Assembly (NCBI GenBank): GCA_014155875.1
Contig: JACEFZ010004085.1
Location: 212,001-276,000, forward strand
Source of the DNA: Cepaea nemoralis
Taxonomy: Eukaryota; Mollusca; Gastropoda; Stylommatophora; Helicidae
Length of the DNA stretch: 64,000 bases
Direction: 5' to 3'
Shown here piece by piece: positions 24,440-36,200 of this stretch. Position numbers and translations under genes: made by a program. Positions within the stretch are counted from its first letter, which is position 1. Each line of letters begins with the position of its first letter. Below the pieces are notes generated by a model. The model saw nothing but the letters and a program-made list of their open reading frames with translations, had not been told where the DNA came from and did no database searches.

Positions 24440-24690
24440 AGATGAGAGAAAACACTAGACAATCATCAGCCTGTGCCCTGCCAACTGGCGTAGGCATTCA
24501 TGCACCTCCACAGATCTCTGTCTATGGTGTTCTGAATCAATTCTTGTATCACAATGGCCACTTTTACTTCCCAAGACATTTCATGGTAGCCATTTTAGTC
24601 TGTGTTGACCTGGCAGCCCAGGTGTGAATTTGAGCTTACGGCCACCAAGCCAGCAGGTAAGCGTCTAGCCACTATGTTACCACAGTTTCT
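24440..24690 (-). mobile_element. LINE tail fragment fused to tRNA-derived SINE G fragment
   Basis: 24460-24545 matches the LINE tail seen at 12845 (CATTCATGCACCTCCACAGA). 24555-24690 matches the SINE G copies at 53.8, 55.1 and 61.0 kb (TTCCCAAGACATTTCATGGT, then CAGCAGGTAAGCGTCTAGCC). Confidence 0.6.
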
Positions 24691-24849
24691 GAACATTACT
24701 AATGCTTAATTTCATGGATACGGATGTGTTGCACATATTGTTCTTCATTAGATGGAATATTATGTTGTGCATTAATTACTGACATTGCACATTACAATTA
24801 TTTTCCAGTCCTCCTATGCAGGTACCTGCTTACTCCAATGATGAGCTGC

Positions 24850-25260
24850 TTATGATATCGCCTCTCTTAACCTCAAAAATTGCATTGATGTGCTAGGCTA
24901 GGCCCATGTCGTGTAATCGGAATGTTGCATGATATTGCCTCTCTTAACCTCAAAGATTGCATCAACGTGCTAAGCCACGCCCAGGAGGTGTAGTCAGAAT
25001 ATTGATTTTCCTTGGATTATTCTGGATTTTAGGCTGTCTACTAGCTGCAATAGAAAGCCAGGAAACCCACTGGATGAAGTCCATTGTCTTCTACATGTCA
25101 ATATAGGAGTCCCATACCTGGTCTTCAGCTCTACACCCACATCTAGCAATGCAGAAGGAAACCCACTGGACAAAGTCCATTGTCAATATCGGAGCCCCAT
25201 ACCTCGACTTCAGCTCTGCGCCCATGACCCTGGCAATGCAGAAGTCAAAACTTGGCAGCC
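24850..25260. repeat. Two separate two-copy tandem duplications
   Basis: The first is a unit of about 75 bp containing TATTGCCTCTCTTAACCTCA, at 24857 and 24932. The second is a unit of about 105 bp starting GGAAACCCACTGGAYAAAGT, at 25064 and 25157. Neither encodes anything I recognise. Confidence 0.75.
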
Positions 25261-25803
25261 ATGAAGGATGTGTTCTGGGTTCTAAACTCCAGTTCCACAT
25301 TGACTTTGAGGCAGGCTGTGATTTGGTATAGATGGTGGCCAAGTAGTCTGATAGTTAAGATGTTAGTAAGAGAACAAGTACTTCCTGAAAAGAACAGAAT
25401 ATAAGTACAGTTTAACAAACACTGCATACATACAATGTGGGAAAGATCCTCTCTTGATTAAATTTCCAAGGAAAGATGCCAGGAAATGGATGCATCTAGA
25501 CAATTCTGTTTCCATTTCTTGAATTTGGTCATCACTAATGGAAAAATATTTCTAAATTTTAAAGTCAATAACATAACTAGCTTAAGTTATATGCAACTAA
25601 CTTACATACACATAAGATATCTTTAGAATTACAAAATGAAAGTAAACAGAAGTCTTACATTTGTGCAATACAGTTTTATGCCCATAATTTCAGTGTCTTA
25701 ATGCTGAGGGAGTGATCAGGTTGGTTGGTTGTGACATGTCTGGAATGCTGAGCATGTACTTCTGAAGTCTGAAACACTGGCAGCCATGAACCCTCAAAAG
25801 GTT

Positions 25804-26115
25804 ACATCTACTGGGTTGAGGCTGGTGTAGAGACCTCTCTCCCAGACTCAATACTGGGTTGAGGGTGGTGTAGAGACCTCTCTCCCAGACTCAATACTGG
25901 GTTGAGGGTGTGTAGAGACCTCTCTCCAGACTCAGTACTGGGTTGAGGGTGGTGTAGAGACCTCTCTCCCAGACTCAATACTGGGTTGAGGGTGGTGTAG
26001 AGACCTCTCTCTGGACTCAGTACTGGGTTGAGGCTGGTGTAGAGACCTCTCTCTGGACTCAGTACTGGGTTGAGGTTGGTATAGAGACCTCTCTTCGGAC
26101 TCAGTACTGAAATAC
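25804..26115. repeat. 43-bp tandem array, seven copies
   Basis: The plus-strand unit is TACTGGGTTGAGGGTGGTGT plus AGAGACCTCTCTCCCAGACTCAA, split here for readability. It lies downstream of exon 17 on the transcribed strand. Confidence 0.9.
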
Positions 26116-26304
26116 CATCTTCATGGAGACTGTCGCACAGCTCTCCTGACCTTTTCCAAACTCAGAAACACATGTGCAGGGAGGTGTACTGGGGTGTAGC
26201 CAGGTTGGGATTCACCATAGTACATTAGAGACTGGCTGGGGTTAGAAATGTTTCCTAAACTGGTTTTAGATCATTCTTTGTCAATAATCTCCGGCCCAAT
26301 GCTT

Positions 26305-26541
26305 AGTAAGGGAGGGAGGGAGGGAAAGAGAGAGAGGGAGGGAGAGGACGAGGAAATAGGAAAGAGAGAGTGAGAGGGAGGAGGGCGAGAGAGAGAAAGG
26401 GAAGAGGAAGCGAGGGAAGAGGGGGAGACAGACACAGAGGAAAAAGGGAGAGAGAGGGAGGGAGACAGACACAGAGGAAAAAGGGAAAGAGAGGGAGGGA
26501 GGCAGACACAGAGGGAAAAAGGGAGAGAGAGGGAGGAAGAC

Positions 26542-26605
<64 letters not shown>
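26305..26605. repeat. Purine-rich GA microsatellite
   Basis: The plus strand is nearly all G and A, ending in a pure GA run of about 60 bases. It contains a minor 36-39 bp subrepeat with GACAGACACAGAGG. The overlapping open frames (Ser/Leu-rich minus, Arg/Glu-rich plus) are not genes. Confidence 0.95.
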
Positions 26606-26609
<4 letters not shown>

Positions 26610-26905
26610 AGGGTGGGACTGGGTCATTATGTTATTTACAGATTATTTAAATATAACTGACATAACTCAAGGCATATCCATACGCGCTGTCTCCTGCAAG
26701 AGTGGTGGGCTGCCGATTGTTTCTGCACCAAGCAGTCTGTGAACATGTCCAGACAGGGGGAGACAAAGAGATAAACACCCAGATGGCTTGACCATATGCC
26801 TCATTCAGGACAAGAACACAGAACTGATCCCAGGCCTGGGGACCCTCATGAGAAGACGAGAGCAACCATCAACACCTTTCAGCACGGTACCTGATACTGA
26901 ACATG

Positions 26906-26988
26906 AGCAAGTCAACATCCTACCTGACAAAGTCAACATTCTACCTGACAAAGTCAACATCCTACCTGACAAAAGTCAACATCCTACC
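26906..26988 (-). repeat. Tandem copies of the exon 17 donor (21-22 bp, four in total)
   Basis: On the minus strand the unit is GACTTTGTCAG followed by GTAGGATGTT. The first copy is the true exon end. Three further copies follow without a gap, one with an extra T and one with GTAGAA. Each keeps a CAG|GTAGRA donor. Any downstream donor would add a TAG stop right after VR. Confidence 0.93.
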
Positions 26989-27202
26989 TGACAAAGTCCA
27001 CTCCTTGCTTCCACAGCATGCTGAAAGTCAGTGACAAGTTTAAGACACTGACCACTGCTTCCTTCAGGAAGGACAGCTTGTGATGCAGCAAGCACCTCTC
27101 GTGGATGGCCTCGGCGTACCGCTTGTGGATACAGATGATTTGCTCTAGGTCGGTGGCTTCCTCCAGCTGGGAGGCAAACTCCAGGCCAGTACTGTGTAAG
27201 AT
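26988..27202 (-). CDS. TUBGCP5: GCP5 visible exon 17
   Basis: The acceptor is TGAATTCTAG and the donor GTAGGA. It has 71 codons: [20 protein letters not shown], then a block with [18 protein letters not shown] and [18 protein letters not shown]. It matches the GCP5 C-terminal helices with very high similarity. It ends DFV plus AG, so one more coding exon is required. The donor and 11 exon bases before it are repeated three more times downstream. Confidence 0.96.
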
Positions 27203-30200
27203 CTAGAATTCAATGTAAGAGTAGGTAGGTAAGAATAGCTTTAGAGTGGTTAGAGGAGCGGCTGGCTGAGTGGCTAAAATGACAAATTTTCTTTAGGGAG
27301 ACATGGGTTTGAATCCTCGATAAGGTGTGTATTTTTTATGTGGAGGGCAAAAAGAAAACCCTAACCTGCACAGTTCATGGCAACTGCACAAGCCAGGCAG
27401 CCTTAATTCCTCAGGCTCAAGACCCCCCCCCCCCCCCCCCCCTCCCCCCTTTACACAGCAAGGTACTATATACAAAACAGATGACAGACAGTGCACTGAA
27501 CTATCAGCTTTGTAGTTCTGAATTTGATTACCCACAGTGGCAAGGCTTGGATATTTTCTGTCCAGTAATATGTTGGGACAGAAAAACCAATGACCAAGTC
27601 ATTGAAACAAAACAAATTAAAACTGTTAACCCAATTAGAGAAATTAGATATAGACAGTCATCCGGGAAGGTTAACCCAGTCAACAAATGCCCGCAGAAGT
27701 CGGATGTGTCGGCCTAACGGCGCAAGAACGCAGCTCTGCTGTAAACAGGCACAACGCAGTCACATCCGGAAAACAAATCCGGATGAACGCAGAAGAAGAT
27801 ATAGACAGTCAAGATTTTGTGGGCACATTATTAGAAGAAATAAACTGGAGAACTTGGTGACATTTGGCACGATTTAGAGGAAAAGAACAAGGGTAAGACA
27901 GAGAAGTAAATACCTGGATGGCTTGGCCACATGGTATAACGGAGACCAAAACACAAGAGCTGATCCACGACTCTGGTGATCGTGTGAGATGATGAAACAT
28001 GACCGCCCACACTTAGTGGCAGGGAACATGATGATGATGAATGTGTTGAGCTCAACCTTTTCTGGTACTCATTTCTAGACTGTCTACCCGAGAGACCAGG
28101 TCAATTAAAACACATTTCCAACTCATGACATTTGGAAAAAATGACATTTCAAAGTAATTTGGAAAACATGACAAGCAGACCAGCTGGCAAGCTTGCTAGA
28201 AACTACACTCCATTTTGTGAGGTGCTTTGTTGTAATTATCTCCAATGAATACCTTTTAAAAAAAGTTTGTATGCTTTTCCAAAACATGAGAATATCAAAC
28301 TATCCAATGATCAAAATGGATGATTGTCACTGCATGTGGGACCAGTTTGTTGTAATTATCTCCTGCGTATGCCCTTAAAGTTTAATTTAATTCATTCAGT
28401 AGTATGTCCTTTGCAGAACCGCACTCCCATAACAACCTTCCGGAAAACATCTCAATCATAAGCAAGATGTCCTGCATCTGATACACCCATCTGGAGATCA
28501 TCCACCACATCCTGTACCCATCTTCTCTTCGGTCTTCCTCTTCCTCTCTTCCCAGGCATATCCCCTCCATTATTGTTCTCTCCAAACTTTTGTGACGTTT
28601 CAAGTGACCAAAATATTTAATAATCGCCAACCTTCTTCAATATTCAGCACCTGAAGTATGGATGCATTTGTTCTTTTATGCAAGATATTCTTAGAATTCA
28701 TCTATAACTATATTCAAAGGCATTTATGCACTGTTCAGCTTGTTCAGTAAGTGTCCAGGTCTCACAAGCGTATGTTGCAATGGGAAAGATGCATGCTCTT
28801 AAAAATCTAATTTTTGTAGTTCTATCTTTTGTATGCTTTCCCAAAATATGAGAATATCAAATGAATGATAAAAATTGACTATCATAATTGCATACCAGAC
28901 AAGTTTGTTGTAATTATCTCCAGTGTATGCCCTTAATGTCTGTATGCTTTTCCAAAATATGAGAACACGAAATGAATGATCAAAATGGACTTTCAAAATT
29001 GCATACCAGATACGTTTGTTGTAATTATCTCCAATGTATGCCCTTAAACAAAGTTTGTATGCTTTTTTCAAATTATAAGAATATGAGATGATACAATTAT
29101 CAAAGTGGACTATTATCACTGCAAACTGAACAAGTCTATGGGTGCTGAGATCTTAGCATTTCTATGAGTGTCTGATGACTGATAACACCAGTTCAGGGCT
29201 GGGTCACTAGTTTTTTCTCCCTGACAAAGCCTTTAAAATCCCTGCCTGACACCAATTTCTCTCATCCGGAGCAAGACTACATTTCATCCATGTCTTAAAA
29301 GCCTGCAGTTGCACCAAGATGGCATTTAAGATGTCTGCTAATGCCAGCGATGGACCCTCATTACCACCACATAACCAGCCAAAGCATCAGCCTGTCTTTT
29401 CCTGACACCAGTGTGTCCTGACACAAGAACAAAAGTAGTGGTCTTAATCGTCGATTTTTGCATTAACTGAAATCACTGTCTAGGCATGTATTCAGACTAC
29501 TTCCTCTTTAGCATATTCATGAAGACACACAATAGCCTCTTATGTCTGTGGTACTGCATTTCTGACCAAAACAATGCCACTTGCCACAGCCAGCATCCCC
29601 CACTGTAAGGCTGCTGGTAGTTGAGAAACTGCACCACAGAACTCCTGAACTATTCAGCCATCACAAGATGCTGAGAAAGCTCAAGTGCAACACCCAGAAC
29701 TCATCCATCCATTAAATATGACAGCATTCCCATCGCCCGTGTATTCAACCACCAGTGAATTCACTTCACCTGCCACTGTGGATGGAAACTGCTCCCTGCA
29801 TCATCTATTAAAGGTGAGAATATATTCTAGTGATAAGAAACAGCAACAAAAGTGATAAGAAAAAGCAACAGTGGTGATAAGAAACAGCAACAGCAGTGAT
29901 AAGAAACAGCAACAGCACAGCAGTGATAAGTAACAGCAACTAGCGATGATAAGAAACAGCAACAGTGGTGGTAAGAAACAGCAACAGCTGTGGTAAGAAA
30001 CAGCAACAGCTGTGATAAGAAACAGCAACAGCAGTGATAAGAAACAGCAGTGATAAGAAATGGCAACAGCAGTGATAAGAAATGGTAACAGCAGTCATAA
30101 GAAATAGCAACAGCAGTGATAAGAAATGGCAACAGCAGTGATAAGAAATAGCAACAGCAGTGATAAGAAATGGAAACAGCAATGATAAGAAACAGCAACA

Positions 30201-33200
30201 GCAGTGATAAGAAACAGCAACAGCAGTGATAAGAAACGGCAACAGCAATGATAAGAAACAGCAACAGCAATGAAAATCAAATACACGAACACAGCACATT
30301 CTCTGACCCGTGTCATCATGTAGTTATGGAGACTGTTGACGAAGTAGAGCAGACGAAACCTCAACAGATGGAACCGATGAACTCTGGTTTCCCTGGAAAC
30401 TGCCCCTGATACATCAGTCATTTAGCCCCGGCAAATGAAACTCATTTTGGATGACTTGCTGACGAGACAAACCTACAACAGATCAAAACAGAAGCTGGTG
30501 ACTGACAGCTACAAAAATTCACATTTAGCTCTTTCTGCCTCATGCACTTATTTCAAAATAATAACACTTTGGGTCAGAAAGAGTTAAAATAATTATCTAG
30601 GACAGAAATGGTTAAAGTAGCACTTCTTAGCTCTAATTAAGCACCTCTCTAGTTCAGAATGTCCAACTTAGATTTTGAGCCAAATTTACTTCTCCTAAGC
30701 AGTTCCATCCAAGATAACAAACTTTATTTACTCATAGCTAGATTTTCTTTCCCAAACATGTTGCCGGGGCAGATGACGTTACAGCCTACTCTCTAAGATT
30801 TCCAAGAGCCATGTGAGTTTTCACTTGTGCACCTTGTATACGGGATCTCTTGTTTATCACCTTTATCCAAGAAAGCTAGATATCTGATCTCACTACCCAA
30901 GTTATCATTAGAAACTATTGGTTCTTGTGAAAATGTGCAGTCCCATACTGGGATTTCTCACCCCTCATTTGGCTGTCATTCCCACTTCCCTATTTGTGTA
31001 GCTTTCATTGTCTTTGCTCTGTGCTCACACCGCCCATGTCTTTTCTATGAAGATTGACCTTCATCCCATACACTACTTCACCTTCTCTTACACCTTCCAC
31101 ACTATGTCACTTCCTGTCAACTGACCTATGAAGCCCATATTTGATTATTGTGCCCTAGGATTTAGACATCTCCAGGACTAATGCTTTAAAACCTAAATGA
31201 CTTTTTTGTAGTATTTTCACATAGTTGTATTATCAATATCTGTTTTGTTTTTGTCTGCTGACAAAGACTGTTTAGCTACAAAGCCCATTCTGTCACTTGT
31301 GGTTGTGTTTATGTAAAGCTGACCTGTTCCACTTTCCATTTCTGTTGATTTACTCACTGTCATTTTATTTTTGCAGATTCACTGACATTTTATTTTGGCA
31401 GACTCACTGTGATATTTTAGTTTGGCAGACTCACTGTGATATTTTATTTTGTCAGACTCACTTTGATATTTTATTTTGTCAGACTCACTTTGATATTTTA
31501 TTTTGTCAGACTCACTTTGATATTTTATTTTGGCAGACAGTCTGTGATATTTTATTTTGGCAGACTCACTGTGATATTTTATTTTGGCAGACTCACTGTG
31601 ATATTTTATTTTGGCAGACTCACTGTGATATTTTATTTTGGCAGGCACTGTGATATTTTATTTTGGCAGACTCACTGTGATATTTTATTTTGGCAGATTG
31701 TCTGTGATATTTTATTTTGGCAGGCACTGTGATATTTTATTTTGGCAGACTCACTGTGATATTTTATTTTGGCAGATGGTCTGTGATATTTTATTTTGGC
31801 AGACAGTCTGTGATATTTTATTTTGGCAGACAGTCTGTGATATTTTATTTTGGCAGGCACTGTGATATTTTATTTTGGCAGACTCACTGTGATATTTTAT
31901 TTTGGCAGGCACTGTGATATTTTATTTTGGCAGGCACTGTGATATTTTATTTTGGCAGACACTGTGATATTTTATTTTGGCAAACTCACTGTGATATTTT
32001 ATTTTGGCAGACAGTCTGTGATATTTTATTTTGGTAGGCACTGTGATATTTTATTTTAGCAGATTCACCGTGATCTTATTTTGACAGATTCACTGTGATT
32101 TTATTTTGACAGACTCACTGTGATACTATTTTGGCAGATTCGCTGTGATTTTATTTTGACAGACAGACTCACAGTGATTTTATTTTGACAGACTCACTGT
32201 GATTTTATTTTGAAAGGATTACAAACATTTCAGCTTGATTTAATTTTGTAGAAAACGACTAATGACATACCTAACAGGGATTCAAACATAAACGACTAAA
32301 GGCTGGTATGCTGCCACTTTACCACTAAATGTATTAGGAGTCTTTTGACAATGATACACCGACAATCTATACAGGAAGCATCACCAACCAAGGCCGAATA
32401 CCAACCAGTCTGTATGTGCCGTGCTTGCACCATAACCTGGTTACATATTAATATGCTACTCCGTAGATGTGACTTTCCAGTACCACTCTTGAACACGCAG
32501 CTTCAATCTGAGCTTGGGAAGGGAATGGGAGTTCTGCAACAGTCCCGTGTGAGATAGTACTTCAGTTCTGAGTCGGCTGGAATGTCTCTACACCAACATT
32601 ACCCCAATAGACACAAGCCCTTAAGTTAGTTAGTTAGCAGATAGTTAGTTAGTTAGATGACAGATCATCCTCATTGCACATAGAACCATTCAGTCCATAA
32701 GTGCTCGGATCCCCTCCTCAGTAAATCCCGCAGCTAGTAGCAGATCCACCAGTTTTGTGTTGGTTCACTAATCTTCTTTGGCTTCCTGCATAGTCGTTCT
32801 TGTTTGGCCACACCTCTTTTAATTCACTGTTCTCGCAGTCTGGCCATGGTTGTAGATTCACAGCCATCACTTGGTTGTTATAAAAGACTTACATCTCGGA
32901 GAGCATTCAGTCTATCAGTACGGTTAATGGCTCATCCGCCTCCCACAAGCCTGTCAGCCTGCTCATTTCCTTGTACACCTGCATGCCCTGGCACGAAAAT
33001 GAAATTAATCTTTGCCAGCCGTGACCGCTCTAGAGACAACAACCACTGTCTTCGGATCCAACCCATCTCTATCTTCCTGAACATACTCATTGAGTCACTA
33101 GGGAAACAAACACAAACCCTTAAGAGGACCCTTAAGACTTGCACACGAATGCATCGAAGAGAAGAGCTAAAACTCCTTTCAAATTATTCACAGCAAAACC

Positions 33201-36200
33201 AAGCAACACAGACAAGGAACACAAATATTGAATTAAATTAACCTACCCTCAAATCTTAGTTGGTCTACTGAATGCTTTGCCCTTTTGATCTGCATGGAGT
33301 AAATGGAAAATTGTCAATATTAAACAAATGGCACTGATTTTAACTTGCGAAATATCTGAACATGCATGATTTTAACTTGGGAATAATCTTTAAAAAAAAA
33401 AAAACCACACACACACGTGCGCGCGCACACACACACACACGCAGTCACACAGAAACGTTGCCAAAGCCAAAGAAACACTGTGGGGGGGGGGGGGGGGGGT
33501 GGGGGGGGGGGGGGGGGGGGGGGGCAATTGAAACGCACTATACCCGAACACAGAGGTGATCACCGTCAGTACTGAATATAGCTGGTGACCCTAAATATAG
33601 TTGGTGACGTTTGTTTGGGGTGAATTAACAGAAAAGTACCGCATATCCTTTACAGGACGTTGCAGTCAACACCAGCATTTTTTGCTGCTGTGATCTCTTG
33701 GCAAATTTATTTTCAGTAGTGTGCCATTGCTTTCTTAATGACCGACACTCATACCATTCCGCAAAAACAACAACGCAAGGCGGTCTGCTGCCAAACCACC
33801 CGCAGCTGTGTTTTGAACGCAGGTATGCAGGATTACAAACTGCATTCAAAACCCCTTCACCACGGAGCCAGCATTTATCATACTAATTAGGGGAAATAAC
33901 AGCATGCATCATTTTAACCAGGGAAAATACTGCATCACTGCATATCATTTTTAAATGAGTGCGCATCTCAACATGTAGCATGTTAGCTGGAGATAATATC
34001 TTAATGTGTATCAATGAAATTGATCAAAATAACTCACTGTGCATCACTGTTAACTGGGGAAAAGTGGGGAATACCTAAATATCTTAATGTGTATCAATGA
34101 AATTGGTCAAAATAACTCACTGTGCATCATTGTTAACTGGGGAAAAGTGGGGAATACCTAAATATCTTAATGTGTATCAATGAAATTGGTCAAAATAACT
34201 CACTGGTCATCACTGTTAACTGGGGAAAAGTGGAAAAAACCTAAATATCTTAATGCGTATCAATGAAATTGATCAAAATAACTCACTGGTCATCACTGTT
34301 AACTGGGGAAAAGTGGGGAATACCTAAATATCTTAATGTGTATCAATGAAATTGGTCAAAATAACTCACTGTGCATCACTGTTAACTGGGGAAAAGTGGG
34401 GAATACCTAAATATCTTAATGTGTATCAATGAAATTGGTCAAAATAACTCACTGGTCATCACTGTTAACTGGGGAAAAGTGGAAAAAACCTAAATATCTT
34501 AATGTGTATCAATGAAATTGATCAAAATAACTCACTGGTCATCACTGTTAACTGGGGGAAAGTGTGGAATACCTAAATATCTTAATGTGTATCAATGAAA
34601 TTGATCAAAATAACTCACTGTGTGTCACTGTTAACAGGGAAAAAGTGGGGAATACCTAAATATCTTAATGTGTATCAATGAAATTGATCAAAATAACTCA
34701 CCGTGTGTCACTGTTAACTGGGGAAAAGTGGGAAATACATAAATATCTAAAATCTTCATGAAGTTCCTACCTGTAGTAAAAATGTGAATATATCATTGTA
34801 CAACTCCTGGCATCGTCCTGATATCACAACATCCACTGGCCAAGGAACCTGCGCAAGCAACACAAGAGAGACCAATTGAAATACTGCCAAGAGAGACAAT
34901 TTATTCAAAGTCACAATGCACACCAGAGACAAAACGTGAATATTGAGAGACACTGGATATTAAGAAAAACAACATGAAGTATATTTTAACTGTTCACTCG
35001 CTATGAACTCAAGCGTAGTCCATACATGTACCACTATTTCTAGTGCACTTGACTGCTTTTTGCGGGTGGATTAGCTTTCCCTACTACCACTGTCCCTCGC
35101 CATCAGGCGAATCCACTCCGATTTTAGAGGTACTTGTAATTTATGTCCCAAAGTTAAGGACGAGAAATTTAACATTTTAGTCCATGTATGATTAAACCTG
35201 CTACCTCGGCATCAGCACGCCAGATGTTTAATAATGAATGTTATTATGCATTCAGCCACGCTGACCTCATAATATGGACCTGGAAAAAAAAGTATAGAAA
35301 AGATAATTATGGAGGGAAGTGTACTGGGGAGGTGATGAAGAGCACAATGTAGATGGATTCAAAAGAGAAAGTTCGAAATACACGAGATAGAAAGCTCAAA
35401 ATAGGTGGGATAGAGAGAAAGCTTGAAATAGGTGGGATAAAGAGAAAGTTCGAAATACATGGGACAGAGAGAAAGTTCAAAATATGTGGGATAGAGAGAA
35501 AGTTCAAAATATGTGGGATAGAGAGAAAGTTTGCATGGGACAGAGAGAAAGTTTGAAATATGTGGGATAGAGAGAAGTTCAAAATATGTGGGATGGAAAG
35601 TTCGAAATATGTGGGATAGAACGAAAGTTCAAAATATGTGGTATAGAGAGAAAGTTCAAAATACGTGGGATAGAGAAAATTCAAAATATGTGAGACAGAA
35701 AGTTTGAAAGACGTGGGATAGAGAGGAAGTTTGAAATATGTATTAAATGTTTTGCACAAGTCAGACCACTAGATAATGATGTGGTATTTTTGGTGGAACA
35801 TGTTTGGCAACATGTGTAAATAACCGCATTGTCAACACCCCAACAACAACTGTAAGTTTATGCTCAGAGGTTGTGGAAAGGACTCATGCAGTGAAGTACT
35901 GTTTGCCTTTTTCTGAGCATCTGGACCATGTGGTGGTAATGACAGCCGGGAGGGACATGACTGCAAAGACGGCAACAGCAGCAAAATGTGGGCAACACAA
36001 CATGTCTTCTACACCAGGGTCTCGTCCTGTCAGTTATTAAGTACACAATTAAGGCAGACACTAGATCTTGTTCCAGAGCCCTCTCTATAATCTGATGCTG
36101 ACAGGGAAGCAAAGGGATACGAGAAGAGGAAATACAGGGAGACAACTGACCTTATACTTGAGCTGTATACAATCTGTCTGGTTAATGGCTCTCTTTTCTT

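Noticed and set aside
25690..25815. A 41-codon minus frame in phase with exon 17, as the GCP5 terminal exon
   Set aside because: It lacks any resemblance to the conserved C-terminal block, and a frame of this length is not rare by chance.
26271..26660. Ser/Leu-rich and Arg/Glu-rich frames
   Set aside because: They follow a GA microsatellite on both strands.
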